64,000 bases of DNA from Isobaculum melis (GCF_900111355.1 NZ_FOHA01000007.1:54319-118318); one strand, 5' to 3'; counted from the stretch's first letter, positions 1 to 12,487 are shown. Translations and numbers: made by a program. Notes: generated by a model from the sequence alone, not told the origin.

Positions 1-6
1 TTCGGT

Positions 7-192
7 TTACCAGCTAGCTTTCTTCACGCCGGGAATTTGTCCTTTATAGGCAAGTTCGCGGAAGCAAATACGGCAAAGTTTAAATTTACGATAAACAGAA
101 TGTGGACGTCCACAGCGTTCGCAACGTGTGTAAGCTTGAGTTGAGAATTTTGCAGGTCTTTTATTCTTTGCAATCATTGATTTTTTAGCCAC
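7..192 (-). CDS. rpsZ: 30S ribosomal protein S14, zinc-binding type
   Basis: Small-subunit head protein that binds 16S rRNA. The 61-residue product is the short zinc-ribbon form of S14: Cys24, Cys27, Cys40 and Cys43 make the two CxxC pairs, which the longer zinc-free S14 lacks. The start is a GTG behind AAAAGGAGGCG. It lies 18 bases after rplE, the usual order in the spc operon; rpsH would be expected just outside the window edge. Confidence 0.97.
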   Translation of the reverse strand: MAKKSMIAKNKRPAKFSTQAYTRCERCGRPHSVYRKFKLCRICFRELAYKGQIPGVKKASW

Positions 193-210
193 GTAGTTCG
201 CCTCCTTTTA

Positions 211-750
211 TTATTTTTGGAATGGCATTCCAAGTTGTGTTAATAATTCACGAGATTCTTCATCTGTGTTTGCTGTTGTAACAATAACAATGTCCATTCC
301 ACGAATCTTGTCTACATTATCGTAGTCAACTTCAGGGAAAATTAATTGTTCTTTAACTCCTAAAGTATAGTTACCACGTCCATCGAAAGCTTTTTTGCTT
401 ACGCCATGGAAGTCACGTACACGAGGTAGTGAAACAGTAACTAATTTGTCTAAGAATTCATACATTCTTTCGCCACGTAAAGTAACTTTAGTACCAATTG
501 GCATACCTTCACGTAAACGGAATCCAGCGATAGATTTCTTAGCTTTAGTAATCATTGGTTTTTGACCAGAAATTAAAGTTAATTCTTCTACAGCTTTATC
601 TAAGTTTTTTGCATTAGCTACAGCATCACCAACACCCATGTTAATAATAATTTTATCAACTTTTGGTGTTTGCATGATTGAAGTGTAACCAAATTTTTCC
701 ATCATAGATGGTGTAATTTCTTTAATATATTTCGCTTTAAGGCGGTTCAT
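211..750 (-). CDS. rplE: 50S ribosomal protein L5
   Basis: Large-subunit protein that binds 5S rRNA in the central protuberance. The 179 residues match the family length, with the typical opening MNRLKAKY and the ending QLGMPFQK. A conserved block around residues 30-45 ([11 protein letters not shown]) is visible. It sits between rplX and rpsZ in the S10/spc operon, with GAAGGAGG before the ATG. Confidence 0.98.
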   Translation of the reverse strand: MNRLKAKYIKEITPSMMEKFGYTSIMQTPKVDKIIINMGVGDAVANAKNLDKAVEELTLISGQKPMITKAKKSIAGFRLREGMPIGTKVTLRGERMYEFLDKLVTVSLPRVRDFHGVSKKAFDGRGNYTLGVKEQLIFPEVDYDNVDKIRGMDIVIVTTANTDEESRELLTQLGMPFQK

Positions 751-777
751 GAAGTTTGTACCTCCTTCCTTATTTGA

Positions 778-1089
778 TTATTTATCTAGAACTTCACCGG
801 TTTTTTTAGATACACGTACTTTCTTACCGTCTTCCACTTTGTAGCCTACGCGAGTAGGTTCGCCAGTTTTAGGATCGATAAGCATAACGTTAGAAACGTG
901 AATAGGGGCTTCGATAGTAAGAATTCCACCTTGTGGGTTTGCAGTATTAGGTTTTTGATGTTTTTTCATCATGTTCATACCCTCAACTACCACGCGGTCT
1001 TTCTTAGGAAAAGCTTTAAGAACGATTCCTTCTTTCCCTTTGTCTTTACCGGAAATGATTTTAACTTTATCACCAGTTTTTACATACAT
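778..1089 (-). CDS. rplX: 50S ribosomal protein L24
   Basis: Early assembly protein of the large subunit. A KOW motif fills residues 3-35 ([19 protein letters not shown]), followed by the conserved NMMKKHQKP segment. At 103 residues it has the normal bacterial length. It lies between rplN and rplE, with a ribosome site about 10 bases before the ATG. Confidence 0.98.
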   Translation of the reverse strand: MYVKTGDKVKIISGKDKGKEGIVLKAFPKKDRVVVEGMNMMKKHQKPNTANPQGGILTIEAPIHVSNVMLIDPKTGEPTRVGYKVEDGKKVRVSKKTGEVLDK

Positions 1090-1125
1090 TTCTTTCTTGC
1101 ACCTCCTTCATGGGATGGTTGTTTA

Positions 1126-1515
<390 letters not shown>

Positions 1516-1544
1516 TTAGAACTACTTTCTACTGGAGTAGTAGT

Positions 1545-1811
1545 TTAAATAATAACAGCTTCTTCGACTACTTCTAGTAAACGGAAACGTTTAGTAGCTG
1601 ATAATGGGCGAGTTTCCATGATTCTTACGATATCACCAGTTTTCGCTACATTATTTTCATCATGCGCTGTGAATTTTTTAGAGTATTTAACACGTTTACC
1701 ATAAACACCATGTGTTCTATAAGTTTCAACAACAACAACAATGGTTTTTTCCATTTTGTCTGAAACAACACGGCCTTGGTAGACTTTGCGTTTGTTACGA
1801 TCTTCAGCCAT
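1545..1811 (-). CDS. rpsQ: 30S ribosomal protein S17
   Basis: Primary 16S rRNA binding protein with an OB fold. The 88-residue product carries the expected blocks [13 protein letters not shown] (residues 11-23) and the [13 protein letters not shown] segment near residues 60-72. It sits between rpmC and rplN. Confidence 0.98.
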   Translation of the reverse strand: MAEDRNKRKVYQGRVVSDKMEKTIVVVVETYRTHGVYGKRVKYSKKFTAHDENNVAKTGDIVRIMETRPLSATKRFRLLEVVEEAVII

Positions 1812-1836
1812 TCCTTACCAGTCTCCTTCCAATCAA

Positions 1837-2031
1837 TTATTTTGTTAATTCACTTTGACGCAACGCAGTTTTAATACGTGCAATCGATTTGCGAACTTCG
1901 CTTAAGCGAGCAGTATTTTCTAATTGACCGGTCGCTAGTTGGAATCGTAGATTGAATAATTCTTCTTTATATTCTTTTTCTTTTTCAACCATTTGGGCAG
2001 TGGATAATTCTTTAAGTTCATTAGCCTTCAT
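1837..2031 (-). CDS. rpmC: 50S ribosomal protein L29
   Basis: Small helical protein near the peptide exit tunnel. I start it at the ATG of [10 protein letters not shown], giving 64 residues, because GGTGGTGA lies at the right distance upstream and L29 proteins begin this way. A TTG five codons earlier would be embedded in that ribosome site. The start overlaps the end of rplP by 11 bases, which suggests translational coupling. Confidence 0.95.
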   Translation of the reverse strand: MKANELKELSTAQMVEKEKEYKEELFNLRFQLATGQLENTARLSEVRKSIARIKTALRQSELTK

Positions 2032-2455
2032 TCGATTCACCACCAATTTCTTTGCGTTTTACAATTTTAGTTTTTACAGGTAATTTGTGAGAAGCTAGAC
2101 GTAATGCTTCACGTGCCACTTCTTCAGAAACGCCTGCAATTTCAAACATGATTTTACCACGTTTAACTGGAGATACCCATCCTTCAGGTGCCCCTTTACC
2201 AGAACCCATACGAACTCCGATAGGTTTTGATGTGTAAGACTTATGAGGGAAAATTTTAATCCATACTTTCCCACCACGTTTCATATAACGGGTCATTGCA
2301 ATACGAGCAGCCTCAATTTGGCGGTTTGTAATCCAGTGTGATTCAGTAGCTTGTAAGCCCCACTCACCAAAAGATACTTCTTTTCCACCTTTAGCTTCTC
2401 CACGCATTTTCCCTCTGAACTCGCGACGGTATTTCACACGTTTAGGTACTAACAT
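2021..2455 (-). CDS. rplP: 50S ribosomal protein L16
   Basis: Large-subunit protein near the A-site tRNA elbow. The 144-residue product begins [15 protein letters not shown] and has the conserved [17 protein letters not shown] stretch near residue 80. It lies 2 bases after rpsC and overlaps rpmC, so these three genes are tightly coupled. Confidence 0.98.
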   Translation of the reverse strand: MLVPKRVKYRREFRGKMRGEAKGGKEVSFGEWGLQATESHWITNRQIEAARIAMTRYMKRGGKVWIKIFPHKSYTSKPIGVRMGSGKGAPEGWVSPVKRGKIMFEIAGVSEEVAREALRLASHKLPVKTKIVKRKEIGGESNEG

Positions 2456-2457
2456 GA

Positions 2458-3114
2458 CTATTTCCCTCCTTTCTCAGTATTCTTCTTAGTTGGAAGAATT
2501 TCTCCGCGACAAATCCAAACTTTAACACCTAGTTTGCCGTAAGTCGTATCTGCTTCTTCCCATGCGTAGTCAATATCTGCACGCAATGTGTGAAGAGGAA
2601 CAGTTCCTTCCGAATGATGCTCAGCACGAGCGATATCTGCGCCGTTCAAACGACCAGAAACTTGAGTTTTGATCCCTTGAGCTCCAGCACGCATTGTGCG
2701 TTGGATTGCTTGTTTTTGTGCACGACGGAAAGCAACACGGTTTTCTAATTGACGTGCAATTCCTTCAGCAACAAGTTTAGCATCTAAGTCAGGTTTTTTG
2801 ATTTCAACAATGTTAATGTGAACTCTTTTACCTGTTAATTCATTTAAGTTTTTACGTAGTGATTCAACTTCTGAACCACCTTTACCAATAACCATACCTG
2901 GTTTAGCAGTATGAACAGAAACGTTCACTCTGTTAGCCGCACGTTCAATTTCAACTGTTGAAATTGCTGCATCAGCTAGGTTTTTAGCAATATATTTACG
3001 AATACGTAAGTCTTCATGTAGATAGTCAGCGTATTCTTTTTCAGCGTACCATTTAGCATCCCAATCGCGGATGATACCGACACGCATACCTATTGGATGT
3101 ACTTTTTGACCCAC
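2458..3114 (-). CDS. rpsC: 30S ribosomal protein S3
   Basis: Protein of the mRNA entry channel. The 218 residues begin [13 protein letters not shown]; a type-II KH RNA-binding domain with GMVIGKGG lies near residues 73-80, followed by the S3 C-terminal domain. It is placed between rplV and rplP with gaps of 2-3 bases. Confidence 0.98.
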   Translation of the reverse strand: MGQKVHPIGMRVGIIRDWDAKWYAEKEYADYLHEDLRIRKYIAKNLADAAISTVEIERAANRVNVSVHTAKPGMVIGKGGSEVESLRKNLNELTGKRVHINIVEIKKPDLDAKLVAEGIARQLENRVAFRRAQKQAIQRTMRAGAQGIKTQVSGRLNGADIARAEHHSEGTVPLHTLRADIDYAWEEADTTYGKLGVKVWICRGEILPTKKNTEKGGK

Positions 3115-3117
3115 AGA

Positions 3118-3474
3118 TTATCCCTCCTTCTGTTCTGATACCACAACTGTTACGTGGCTTGTACGTTTCATAATTGGTGAAGCTGAACCTTTAGCACGTG
3201 GACGGAAACGTTTCATTGTTGGTCCCTCGTTCACGAAAGCTTCAGTTACAATCAAGTTTGCAACGTCTAAATCATAGTTATGCTCTGCATTTGCAATAGC
3301 AGATTTTAATACTTTTGAAATAATTGGTGAAGCAGCTCTTGGAGTGAACTCTAAGATAGCAAGTGCTTCAGCAGCATTTCTCCCTCTAATAAGATCGATT
3401 ACTAAACGAGCTTTACGAGGTGCAATGCGAACAGTTTTAGCAGTTGCTCTTGCTTCTGTAATTTGTTCTGACAT
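3118..3474 (-). CDS. rplV: 50S ribosomal protein L22
   Basis: Large-subunit protein whose beta-hairpin lines the exit tunnel near the macrolide site. The 118-residue product has the expected core [18 protein letters not shown] (residues 14-31) and the C-terminal hairpin [17 protein letters not shown]. No insertion of the kind linked to macrolide resistance stands out. It lies between rpsS and rpsC. Confidence 0.98.
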   Translation of the reverse strand: MSEQITEARATAKTVRIAPRKARLVIDLIRGRNAAEALAILEFTPRAASPIISKVLKSAIANAEHNYDLDVANLIVTEAFVNEGPTMKRFRPRAKGSASPIMKRTSHVTVVVSEQKEG

Positions 3475-3495
3475 GAGTAATCCTCCCCTCGAAAA

Positions 3496-3774
3496 TTATC
3501 GTTTAGTTTTTTTATCGTCCGCAGCGTGACCGCGGTACGTTCTTGTTGGTGCAAATTCACCTAATTTATGTCCTACCATATCTTCCTGAACGTATACTGG
3601 AACGTGTTTACGTCCATCATATACTGCAATTGTGTGACCTACGAAGCTCGGGAAAACTGTTGAACGACGAGACCAAGTTTTAACAACTTGTTTCTTATCA
3701 GATTCGTTCAAAGCATCCATTTTCTTCATTAAATGTTCATCGACAAAAGGTCCTTTTTTCAGACTACGACCCAT
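3496..3774 (-). CDS. rpsS: 30S ribosomal protein S19
   Basis: Protein of the 30S head that contacts S13. It starts [12 protein letters not shown] and contains the conserved block [16 protein letters not shown] near residue 47. The length of 92 residues is standard. It lies between rplB and rplV. Confidence 0.98.
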   Translation of the reverse strand: MGRSLKKGPFVDEHLMKKMDALNESDKKQVVKTWSRRSTVFPSFVGHTIAVYDGRKHVPVYVQEDMVGHKLGEFAPTRTYRGHAADDKKTKR

Positions 3775-3827
3775 GGTTGGAACCTCCCTCCAATATTTGG
3801 ACTAGCTATTAACTAGCTAACTTAAAA

Positions 3828-4661
3828 TTATTTTGTTTTACGACGACGTACGATAAATTTATCAGACTTCGCTTTTTTGTTACGTGTTTTGAATCCAAGT
3901 GCTGGTTGACCCCATGGGCTAACTGGCGCTTTGCGTCCGATTGGTGCTTTACCTTCACCACCACCGTGTGGGTGATCATTCGGGTTCATTACAGATCCAC
4001 GAACAGTTGGGCGTTTACCCATCCAACGAGAACGACCTGCTTTACCAATGTTAATTAATTCGTGTTGTTCGTTACCAACAGAACCGATTGTCGCACGACA
4101 AGTTCCTAGGATCATACGAACTTCACCTGAGTTTAGACGTACTAATACGTATTTACCTTCTTTACCAAGCAGTTGTGCGCTTGTTCCAGCAGAACGTACT
4201 AATTGTCCACCTTTACCAGGTTTCATTTCGATATTATGGATAACAGTACCCATTGGCATATCTTGTAATTCTAATGCATTACCAACTTTGATATCTGCAT
4301 TTTTACCTGATAAAATTCTTGTTCCAACTTCTAGCCCTTTAGGAGCAATGATGTATGTTTTCACACCATCAGTATATTGGATTAATGCAATGTTTGCAGA
4401 ACGATTTGGATCGTACTCAATTGTTTTAACAATTCCTTCAATATCGTCTTTGTTACGTTTGAAGTCAATCACACGGTACTTACGTTTGTGACCGCCACCA
4501 TGGTGACGAACAGTGATACGACCGTTATTGTTACGACCAGCAGTTTTCTTCATCGGCTCTAACAAAGTCTTTTCAGGCGTTGTAGAAGTGATTTCAGCGA
4601 AATCTGAACCAGTCATATTACGGCGACCGTTTGTGGTAGGTTTATACTTTCTAATCCCCAC
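3828..4661 (-). CDS. rplB: 50S ribosomal protein L2
   Basis: Core 23S rRNA protein close to the peptidyl-transferase centre. The 277-residue product starts [16 protein letters not shown] and has the C-terminal signature [17 protein letters not shown], whose His is the classic L2 catalytic-centre residue. It lies between rplW and rpsS. Confidence 0.98.
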   Translation of the reverse strand: MGIRKYKPTTNGRRNMTGSDFAEITSTTPEKTLLEPMKKTAGRNNNGRITVRHHGGGHKRKYRVIDFKRNKDDIEGIVKTIEYDPNRSANIALIQYTDGVKTYIIAPKGLEVGTRILSGKNADIKVGNALELQDMPMGTVIHNIEMKPGKGGQLVRSAGTSAQLLGKEGKYVLVRLNSGEVRMILGTCRATIGSVGNEQHELINIGKAGRSRWMGKRPTVRGSVMNPNDHPHGGGEGKAPIGRKAPVSPWGQPALGFKTRNKKAKSDKFIVRRRKTK

Positions 4662-4692
4662 GTGTTTCCCCTCCTATTTTTGCAGTTTCTAT

Positions 4693-4980
4693 TTATTCAG
4701 CTGTGAAAATTTCAATATCTTTTGAGTCAGCAGTTAAAGTGATAATCGCTTTACGGCGTTTCTTAGTGTATCCAGCGTATTTACCCATACGTTTTAATTT
4801 ACCACGTACGTTCATGATATTTACGTTTTTAACTTTCACTTCGAAAATTGCTTCAACAGCTTGTTTTACTTCAGTTTTGTTTGCTCGAACATCCACTTCA
4901 AAAGTGTATTTTTTATCATCTGTAATCGCCATTGACGCTTCAGTGATAATCGGGCGTTTAATTACGTCGCGTGCATCCAT
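4693..4980 (-). CDS. rplW: 50S ribosomal protein L23
   Basis: Exit-tunnel protein that docks trigger factor and SRP. The 95 residues show the family pattern [13 protein letters not shown] at the start and [20 protein letters not shown] near the C-terminus. The ATG overlaps the rplD stop by one base (TAATG), which suggests coupled translation. Confidence 0.98.
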   Translation of the reverse strand: MDARDVIKRPIITEASMAITDDKKYTFEVDVRANKTEVKQAVEAIFEVKVKNVNIMNVRGKLKRMGKYAGYTKKRRKAIITLTADSKDIEIFTAE

Positions 4981-5603
4981 TATGCAAGTACCTCCTCTAC
5001 CTTAGTAAGAGCAGTTTGTGTAAGAACTAATTTAGTATGTGATACAACGTCTAATACGTTTAAGTTTTCAGCAGTAATCACTGTTACACCTGGAAGGTTA
5101 CGAGCTGATAATGCTGCAAAGTCGTTATCATTTTCAATAACTACTAATACTTTAGTATCTACATGAAGGTTAGTTAACACTTGTGCGAATTCTTTAGTTT
5201 TTGGTGCATCAAATTTTAATGCATCCACAACGATTAGATCTTGTTCAATCACTTTGTTAGAAAGAACTGATTTAATTGCTAAGCGACGAACTTTTTTAGG
5301 AAGTTTGTAGCTGTATGAACGTGGTGTTGGTCCGAAGACAACTCCACCTCCACGCCATTGTGGTGAACGGATTGACCCTTGACGAGCACGACCAGTTCCT
5401 TTTTGACGCCATGGTTTACGACCACCGCCGCGGACAGCACTACGGTTTTTTACCGCGTGATTTCCTTGTCTAAGTGAAGCGCGTTGCATGATGATTGCAT
5501 CAAACACAACGTTTTCGTTTGGTTCGATACCGAAAATTGCGTCGTTTAAAGTAACTTCGCCGTTTTGAGTACCGTCTTGTTTGAATAATGCTATGTTAGG
5601 CAT
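4980..5603 (-). CDS. rplD: 50S ribosomal protein L4
   Basis: Large-subunit protein with a loop reaching the exit tunnel. At 207 residues it has normal length; the basic loop around residues 55-85 ([19 protein letters not shown]) is intact. It lies between rplC and rplW. In gammaproteobacteria L4 represses the S10 operon; whether that holds here is unknown. Confidence 0.98.
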   Translation of the reverse strand: MPNIALFKQDGTQNGEVTLNDAIFGIEPNENVVFDAIIMQRASLRQGNHAVKNRSAVRGGGRKPWRQKGTGRARQGSIRSPQWRGGGVVFGPTPRSYSYKLPKKVRRLAIKSVLSNKVIEQDLIVVDALKFDAPKTKEFAQVLTNLHVDTKVLVVIENDNDFAALSARNLPGVTVITAENLNVLDVVSHTKLVLTQTALTKVEEVLA

Positions 5604-5628
5604 TCCTTAGTTCCTCCTCTCTTCTCTA

Positions 5629-6261
5629 TTATTTAGCTGCCTTAAGGGCAGTTCTGATTTGGATTAATGATTTTTTAGCGCCTGGTACGTTTCCTTTGAT
5701 AAGAATCAAGTTCTTTTCAACATCAATACGTACAATTTCAAGGTTTTGAATCGTAATACGTTCGCCACCCATACGGCCTGGTAATAATTTACGTTTAAAT
5801 ACTCGGTTAGGAGCAACTGGACCCATTGAACCAGGACGACGGTGGTAACGAGAACCGTGAGACATTGGTCCACGACTTTGTCCGTGACGTTTAATAGCGC
5901 CTTGGAAACCTTTACCTTTTGAAGTCCCTGTTACATCAACGATGTCGCCTGCTGCGAACATATCAACTTTAATTTCTTGTCCTACTTCGTATTCCCCTAG
6001 CGTTACATCGTTAAATTCACGAATGAAGCGCTTAGGAGTAGCATTTGCTTTTGCTACATGACCTTTAGCAGGTTTGTTTGACAATTTTTCACGAATATCT
6101 TGGAAACCTAATTGAACAGCTTCGTAACCATCGTTCTCCATTGTTTTAAGTTGTAAAACAACGTTTGGAGTTGCTTCGATTACTGTTACTGGAATTAATT
6201 CTCCATTTTCAGTGAAGACTTGCGTCATACCTACTTTTTTACCTAAGATTCCTTTGGTCAT
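5629..6261 (-). CDS. rplC: 50S ribosomal protein L3
   Basis: Early-assembly 23S rRNA protein. The product begins [16 protein letters not shown] and has the conserved central loop [20 protein letters not shown] near residues 125-144, and is 210 residues long. It lies 37 bases after rpsJ. Confidence 0.98.
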   Translation of the reverse strand: MTKGILGKKVGMTQVFTENGELIPVTVIEATPNVVLQLKTMENDGYEAVQLGFQDIREKLSNKPAKGHVAKANATPKRFIREFNDVTLGEYEVGQEIKVDMFAAGDIVDVTGTSKGKGFQGAIKRHGQSRGPMSHGSRYHRRPGSMGPVAPNRVFKRKLLPGRMGGERITIQNLEIVRIDVEKNLILIKGNVPGAKKSLIQIRTALKAAK

Positions 6262-6298
6262 GAGTACACCTCCATTATTTTTTATTTGTTAGTTTTAA

Positions 6299-6780
<482 letters not shown>

Positions 6781-6783
6781 TCT

Positions 6784-6812
6784 AGTATACTCGATTTAAA
6801 ATCAGATAGCAA
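6784..6812 (-). promoter_or_regulatory. Promoter of the S10 operon
   Basis: Minus-strand TTGCTA (6807-6812), a 17-base spacer and TATACT (6784-6789): a good sigma-A type promoter 175 bases before rpsJ. Confidence 0.8.
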
Positions 6813-6889
6813 GCTTTTTTCAGCGATTTATCTAGGTTTTCTTGCATTTTTTTGATAGAAGAAATGAAAAGGTTTGCAGGTTGATTGCA

Positions 6890-7519
6890 TTATTTTTCTA
6901 AGCGATCTTTTTGAATATTTTGATTCAATTGATACACTACGACCATCACTAAATGGAAAGTCGTAAAAGCTAGGACAAAATACATTAAATCCGAGTCAAA
7001 AGCACTTAACATAACCCCTAACGTTTCTATTGGTTTAGTAATCAGATGAATTGTATGCAATCTCAAGAACCTTCCTAAATAAATCGCATAGCTCGTTAAA
7101 AAGGATACTAGCAGCATCCAGCCAGTCCAAATCACAACATGGTGTCGCCCTATTTTTGTTAAGATAATTTTTGTCACAATTTGTAAACTAAGCAATCCCA
7201 TGAATAGACCTAAAACAACACCAATCGCCAAAATCACAAAATGAAAATAGACATTTGGGTCACTCATTGTCATTCCAACTGCTGATAAATGAAAAAAGTC
7301 AGTCAGCATATACGGAGCATTTGGATAAAATAAAAACCAACTAATTAATAATGGCCATAGCATCAGCGTCTGCTGATATTTTTTCATAAAAAAAGCAATT
7401 TCTAATGGGATATAAGCCAAAAAGACATTCAACCCTAAAAAGCGATAACGGTTTTCTACGGTATAAATAAAGATAAAGAAGAGATACACCAAGATTCTAT
7501 ACAACCATTTATTTTTCAC
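6890..7519 (-). CDS. DUF1361 integral membrane protein
   Basis: Membrane protein of unknown function with about six hydrophobic segments. The block WFLFYPNAPYMLTDFFHL and the later YLGRFLRLHT are hallmarks of the DUF1361 family. I start it at the GTG at 7519 (209 residues): a start 12 codons earlier would make GGAAGGAGG encode residues 8-10, whereas that sequence is the obvious ribosome site. It sits alone between the S10 operon and tuf region. No function is proposed. Confidence 0.8.
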   Translation of the reverse strand: MKNKWLYRILVYLFFIFIYTVENRYRFLGLNVFLAYIPLEIAFFMKKYQQTLMLWPLLISWFLFYPNAPYMLTDFFHLSAVGMTMSDPNVYFHFVILAIGVVLGLFMGLLSLQIVTKIILTKIGRHHVVIWTGWMLLVSFLTSYAIYLGRFLRLHTIHLITKPIETLGVMLSAFDSDLMYFVLAFTTFHLVMVVVYQLNQNIQKDRLEK

Positions 7520-7569
7520 CCTCTTTTTCCTCCTTCCTTTTATTTCTGCACACATCCTCAGTAGTATAC

Positions 7570-7612
7570 AAAAAAAAGATTTAGTTTTTATTAAAAAGCT
7601 AAATCTTTTTTA
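7570..7612 (-). terminator. Rho-independent terminator after the Tim44-like gene
   Basis: A 10-bp stem (AAAGATTTAG at 7575-7584, CTAAATCTTT at 7599-7608) with a T-run on the minus strand. The opposite direction also has T residues. Confidence 0.75.
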
Positions 7613-7618
7613 TTTTCT

Positions 7619-8317
7619 TTATTTTATACGGTAAAGTATCCAAGGTTCCTTCGAGCCTTTCTGGAAGAACCATTTTTCTCTTAGTAAACCATATTCTTCT
7701 TTTCTACCTTTTATAACACGATTGCTTTGCGTATCCACAACATAATCAATTGCTCTTGCTTCTATTTCCACACTAAATTTTTGATGCGCTTCAAGCCACT
7801 TAAGATTACCTACTTTACGTAACACTAAATCTTCTATGATATTTTTTTGGTGTTTGTTTTTCATTTTAGTGATTTTCTTAGTATGTAACTGTAAGAGCTC
7901 TTTTCCATAATATTTTTCCACTGAAGATAAATTTTGTTTTTGCCAAGCTTCCTGAACAAGATAAAATATTTTTTCAACCTCTTGATCTATCACAACCTCT
8001 TCTGGATTTTGATAATCCAAGATGTCTATTTCTTTTCGACTACTAGAAGATCGATATTTTTTCCTACCAGAGAACAAAACAAATGCACCAACTCCTAGAG
8101 AAAATAAAAAGGCAAAAGGATTACTTTCATTTGATGTATTGGAATCGGAATGGTCTGACCAATGATCGTTATGAGTTGTTCCACCACCAGTATCTCCACC
8201 ATTACCACCTCCACCATTGTAATCTGCTCCACCTCCACCAGCAAATGCAGATACCGGTTTTGTTAGCGTGCAGCAAAGCAACAAGCTAAATAGTAAACAA
8301 ATGATTGCTTTTTTCAA
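7619..8317 (-). CDS. Secreted or membrane Tim44-like domain protein
   Basis: 232-residue protein with a signal peptide (about residues 1-24, ending PVSAFA), a glycine/aspartate/histidine-rich low-complexity stretch (26-58), one membrane segment (about 67-83) and a soluble C-terminal part (about 100-232). The C-terminal part (EKIFYLVQEAWQKQNL and onward) looks like the Tim44-like fold seen in small bacterial proteins. The start is TTG behind AGAGGTG. Partner and function are unknown; it is monocistronic with its own terminator. Confidence 0.7.
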   Translation of the reverse strand: MKKAIICLLFSLLLCCTLTKPVSAFAGGGGADYNGGGGNGGDTGGGTTHNDHWSDHSDSNTSNESNPFAFLFSLGVGAFVLFSGRKKYRSSSSRKEIDILDYQNPEEVVIDQEVEKIFYLVQEAWQKQNLSSVEKYYGKELLQLHTKKITKMKNKHQKNIIEDLVLRKVGNLKWLEAHQKFSVEIEARAIDYVVDTQSNRVIKGRKEEYGLLREKWFFQKGSKEPWILYRIK

Positions 8318-8394
8318 ACGAACACCTCTTTCTCCTTTCAGTATAAATAGTTACCATCCTCTTGTAAAGCAGCTTTCTACATCAATAAAACAAC

Positions 8395-8427
8395 AAAAAA
8401 AGAGCACGCATAAAGCGCACTCTTTTA
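8395..8427 (-). terminator. Rho-independent terminator after tuf
   Basis: Minus-strand hairpin AAAGAGTGCGC / GCGTGCTCTTT followed by seven T residues, just after the tuf stop codon. Confidence 0.85.
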
Positions 8428-8442
8428 GAAAACTTAATTGAA

Positions 8443-9630
8443 TTAAGCTTTGATTTCTGAAACAACACCAGCACCAACAGTACGTCCACCCTCACGGATA
8501 GAGAAGTTAGTACCAGCTTCGATAGCGATTGGATGGATTAGAGAAACGTCAATAGTAACGTTATCTCCAGGCATTACCATTTCAACGCCAGCAGGTAATT
8601 CACAAACACCAGTAACGTCAGTTGTACGGAAGTAGAACTGTGGACGGTAGTTAGTGAAGAATGGAGTATGACGTCCACCCTCTTCTTTTGATAATACATA
8701 GATTTCAGCTTTAAAAGCAGTATGTGGTGTAATTGAACCTGGTTTAGCAAGTACTTGACCACGTTGGATATCTTCACGAGCAATACCACGTAGTAATGCA
8801 CCGATGTTATCTCCAGCTTGAGCGTAATCTAATAATTTACGGAACATTTCAACACCTGTAACAGTTGTTTTAGCAATTTCTTCAGCAATTCCGATAACTT
8901 CAACTTCATCACCAACGCGAACTTCACCACGGTCAACACGACCAGTAGCAACAGTACCACGACCAGTAATTGAGAATACATCCTCAACTGGCATCATGAA
9001 TGGTTTGTCAGTATCACGTTCTGGAGTTGGGATATATTCGTCAACTGCAGACATTAATTCTAGAATTTTTTCTTCGTATGAAGCTTCGCCTTCTAGAGCT
9101 TTAAGAGCTGAACCAGCAACAACTGGAGTGTCATCGCCAGGGAAATCGTATTCGCTTAATAAGTCACGAACTTCCATTTCAACTAATTCTAATAATTCTT
9201 CGTCATCAACCATGTCAACTTTGTTTAAGAAAACAACGATGTATGGAACACCAACTTGACGAGAAAGTAAGATATGCTCACGAGTTTGTGGCATTGGACC
9301 ATCAGCAGCAGATACTACTAAGATAGCACCATCCATTTGTGCAGCACCAGTGATCATGTTTTTAACGTAATCCGCGTGACCTGGGCAGTCAACGTGTGCA
9401 TAGTGACGTGTATCAGTTTCATACTCGATATGAGAAGTACTGATTGTAATACCACGTTCTTTTTCTTCTGGAGCGTTGTCGATATCAGCGTAGTTTTGCG
9501 CTTCACCGCCACCGTGTTTTGATAATACAGTTGCAATTGCAGCTGTTAAAGTTGTTTTACCATGGTCAACGTGTCCGATAGTACCAATGTTAACATGGGG
9601 TTTTGAACGGTCAAATTTTTCTTTAGCCAT
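8443..9630 (-). CDS. tuf: Elongation factor Tu
   Basis: GTPase that carries aminoacyl-tRNA to the ribosome. The 395-residue product has G1 GHVDHGKT (residues 19-26), G3 DCPGHADY, G4 NKVD and both beta-barrel domains. The ATG at 9630 follows TAAGGAGG; an in-frame extension of 17 codons upstream lacks EF-Tu similarity. It has its own promoter and terminator, so it can be transcribed apart from fusA. Confidence 0.98.
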   Translation of the reverse strand: MAKEKFDRSKPHVNIGTIGHVDHGKTTLTAAIATVLSKHGGGEAQNYADIDNAPEEKERGITISTSHIEYETDTRHYAHVDCPGHADYVKNMITGAAQMDGAILVVSAADGPMPQTREHILLSRQVGVPYIVVFLNKVDMVDDEELLELVEMEVRDLLSEYDFPGDDTPVVAGSALKALEGEASYEEKILELMSAVDEYIPTPERDTDKPFMMPVEDVFSITGRGTVATGRVDRGEVRVGDEVEVIGIAEEIAKTTVTGVEMFRKLLDYAQAGDNIGALLRGIAREDIQRGQVLAKPGSITPHTAFKAEIYVLSKEEGGRHTPFFTNYRPQFYFRTTDVTGVCELPAGVEMVMPGDNVTIDVSLIHPIAIEAGTNFSIREGGRTVGAGVVSEIKA

Positions 9631-9719
9631 TTTAGTAATTTCCTCCTTAGAGTTTCTTATTTTTTTATTTGATTTCACCATAAAATACAGTGTATCTTAC
9701 GATAAACCAATTCGTAGAA

Positions 9720-9748
9720 ATTATACCGAGTATCGTTAGAAAAAGCAA
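9720..9748 (-). promoter_or_regulatory. Promoter of tuf
   Basis: Minus-strand TTGCTT (9743-9748), 17-base spacer, TATAAT (9720-9725), about 90 bases before the tuf ATG. Confidence 0.85.
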
Positions 9749-9776
9749 GCACCTATCTTCCTATTAAATAGTCAGA

Positions 9777-11858
9777 TTATTTAGCGCCACCATTTTTCTT
9801 GATGATTTCCTCAGCAATTGATTTAGGAACATCTTCATAATGATCAAATGTCATTGAGAATGTACCACGACCTTGAGTTGATGAACGTAAAGTATTTGAA
9901 TAACTAAACATTTCAGCAAGAGGAACCATTGCACGAACAACTTGTGTGTTACCACGAGCTTCCATACCTTCAACACGTCCACGACGAGCTGTAACATGTC
10001 CCATAATATCTCCTAAATTATCTTCAGGACATACTACTTCTACTGCCATAATTGGCTCAAGGATAACTGGATTTGCTTTTTTAGCAGCATTTTTAAGAGA
10101 CATAGAAGCCGCTACTTTAAATGCCATTTCATTTGAATCGACATCATGGTATGAACCATCATAAAGTTTTGCTTTAATATCAATTAATGGATATCCGGCT
10201 AATACACCGTTTGCCATTGCTGCTTCAAGACCAGCTTTAACCGCTGGAATATATTCACGAGGAACAACCCCACCGACAATTGCATTTTCAAACTCGAAGC
10301 CTTTTCCTTCTTCGTTTGGTTCGAATTCAACCCATACGTGTCCGTATTGACCTTTACCACCAGATTGACGTACAAATTTACCTTCTGCTTGTGTTGAACC
10401 ACGGAAAGTTTCACGGTAAGAAACTTGTGGTGCACCAACGCTTGCTTCTACTTTAAATTCGCGTCTCATACGATCCACGATGATATCTAAATGAAGCTCA
10501 CCCATACCAGAGATAATTGTTTCGCCTGTTTCTTGGTCAGTTTCAGCACGGAAAGTTGGATCTTCTTCAGCAAGTTTTTGAAGTGCCACACCCATTTTAT
10601 CTTGGTCAGCTTTTGATTTTGGTTCAATCGCTACTGAGATAACTGGTTCTGGGAACTCCATTGATTCAAGGATAACTTCGTCTTTTTCAGCACACAATGT
10701 GTCCCCAGTTGTTGTATCTTTAAGACCAACAGCTGCAGCGATATCTCCTGAATAAACTTGTGTAATTTCCTCACGTGAGTTTGCGTGCATTTGTAAAATA
10801 CGACCTACACGTTCACGTTTACCTTTTGTTGCATTTTTAACGTATGAACCTGATTCTAATGTACCAGAGTAAACACGGAAGAATGTTAAACGACCTACGA
10901 ATGGGTCAGTCATAACTTTAAATGCTAAGGCTGAGAATGGTTCTGAATCATCAGCATGACGTTCAACTTCTTCACCAGTACCTGGAAGGGTACCTTTAAT
11001 AGCCGGAACATCAAGTGGTGATGGTAGGTAATCAATCACTGCATCAAGCATTAATTGAACCCCTTTATTTTTAAACGCAGAACCACATAAGACTGGATAG
11101 AATTCAGCTTTAACTGTTGCAATACGAATCGCTTTAACAAGTTCATCATTAGAGATTTCTTCGCCCTCTAAATATTTCATCATTAAATCTTCGTCTGTTT
11201 CAGCTACCGCTTCTACCAATTTATCACGCCACTCATTTGCTAATTCTTGATAATCAGCAGGAATATCTTCTTCTTTAATTTCAGTACCTAAATCGTTTGT
11301 ATACATTTCGGCCTTCATTTTAATTAAGTCAATAATTCCTGTGAAATTTTCTTCAGCACCGATTGGCAATTGAATTGGGTGTGCATTTGCTTGTAAACGG
11401 TCAAGGATTGTGCCTACAGAATATAAGAAGTCTGCGCCCATTTTATCCATTTTATTTACGAATACGATACGAGGTACACCATAAGTTGTCGCTTGACGCC
11501 AAACTGTTTCAGTTTGAGGCTCAACACCTGATTGCGCATCTAAAAGTGCAACTGCACCATCAAGTACGCGTAGTGAACGTTCAACTTCGACTGTAAAGTC
11601 TACGTGTCCTGGAGTATCAATAATGTTTACGCGGTGACCTTTCCATTGCGCAGTAGTTGCAGCAGATGTAATGGTAATACCACGTTCTTGTTCTTGTTCC
11701 ATCCAGTCCATTTGAGCGCCACCATCATGGGTTTCGCCAATTTTATGGATTTTACCAGTGTAATAAAGGACACGCTCAGTTGTTGTTGTTTTACCAGCAT
11801 CAATATGCGCCATGATTCCAATATTACGTGTATTTTCTAAAGAAAACTCTCTAGCCAT
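9777..11858 (-). CDS. fusA: Elongation factor G
   Basis: GTPase that drives ribosomal translocation. The 693 residues show G1 AHIDAGKTT (residues 17-25), G3 DTPGHVDF and G4 NKMDK, then the four further EF-G domains up to the characteristic [14 protein letters not shown] end. It follows rpsG and precedes tuf, the classical str operon order. Confidence 0.98.
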   Translation of the reverse strand: MAREFSLENTRNIGIMAHIDAGKTTTTERVLYYTGKIHKIGETHDGGAQMDWMEQEQERGITITSAATTAQWKGHRVNIIDTPGHVDFTVEVERSLRVLDGAVALLDAQSGVEPQTETVWRQATTYGVPRIVFVNKMDKMGADFLYSVGTILDRLQANAHPIQLPIGAEENFTGIIDLIKMKAEMYTNDLGTEIKEEDIPADYQELANEWRDKLVEAVAETDEDLMMKYLEGEEISNDELVKAIRIATVKAEFYPVLCGSAFKNKGVQLMLDAVIDYLPSPLDVPAIKGTLPGTGEEVERHADDSEPFSALAFKVMTDPFVGRLTFFRVYSGTLESGSYVKNATKGKRERVGRILQMHANSREEITQVYSGDIAAAVGLKDTTTGDTLCAEKDEVILESMEFPEPVISVAIEPKSKADQDKMGVALQKLAEEDPTFRAETDQETGETIISGMGELHLDIIVDRMRREFKVEASVGAPQVSYRETFRGSTQAEGKFVRQSGGKGQYGHVWVEFEPNEEGKGFEFENAIVGGVVPREYIPAVKAGLEAAMANGVLAGYPLIDIKAKLYDGSYHDVDSNEMAFKVAASMSLKNAAKKANPVILEPIMAVEVVCPEDNLGDIMGHVTARRGRVEGMEARGNTQVVRAMVPLAEMFSYSNTLRSSTQGRGTFSMTFDHYEDVPKSIAEEIIKKNGGAK

Positions 11859-11949
11859 AATTCATTTACTCCTCTCTCTTGTCATTTAGATTATAGAAGG
11901 TTTGGACCAACTATTTTTTAGTATGCTACTCTTTATACAAGAGAGTATC

Positions 11950-12420
11950 TTACCAACGGTAGTGAGCAAACATTTTGTTCGCTTCTGCCATTTTATGCGT
12001 GTCTTCACGTTTTTTAACTGCTGAACCAGAGTTGTTTGCAGCATCCATGATTTCTTTCGCTAAACGTTGTTCCATAGTATCTTCACCACGTAGACGTGAG
12101 TAGTTTACTAACCAACGTAGTGCAAGTGTTGTACGACGTTCTGGACGTACTTCCACAGGAACTTGGTAGTTAGAACCCCCAACACGACGAGCGCGAACTT
12201 CAAGAACTGGCATAATGTTTTTCATTGCTTGTTCAAACACTTCCATTGGATCATTGCCAGTTGATTCTTTAATAAGATCAAATGAGTTATAAAGAATAGT
12301 TGCAGCTTTACCACGTTTACCATCAACCATTAAGCGGTTGATTAAACGAGTAACCAATTTAGAATTGTACATTGGATCTGGTAATACGTCACGTTTTGTA
12401 ACAGGACCTTTTCTAGGCAT
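11950..12420 (-). CDS. rpsG: 30S ribosomal protein S7
   Basis: Primary 16S rRNA binder that nucleates the 30S head. The 156-residue product starts [16 protein letters not shown] and carries the block [16 protein letters not shown] near residues 81-96. It lies between rpsL and fusA. Confidence 0.98.
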   Translation of the reverse strand: MPRKGPVTKRDVLPDPMYNSKLVTRLINRLMVDGKRGKAATILYNSFDLIKESTGNDPMEVFEQAMKNIMPVLEVRARRVGGSNYQVPVEVRPERRTTLALRWLVNYSRLRGEDTMEQRLAKEIMDAANNSGSAVKKREDTHKMAEANKMFAHYRW

Positions 12421-12487
12421 CCAAGATTCCTCCTTTCAAGAGTATATAAGTTTATTTGTTTAAAAATTGTTTGTTTTAGGTTAAAGC

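Noticed and set aside
8574..9536. Several 60-87 codon frames opposite to or shifted within tuf
   Set aside because: Codon-bias shadows of a highly expressed gene; the same applies to frames inside fusA, rpoB and rpoC.
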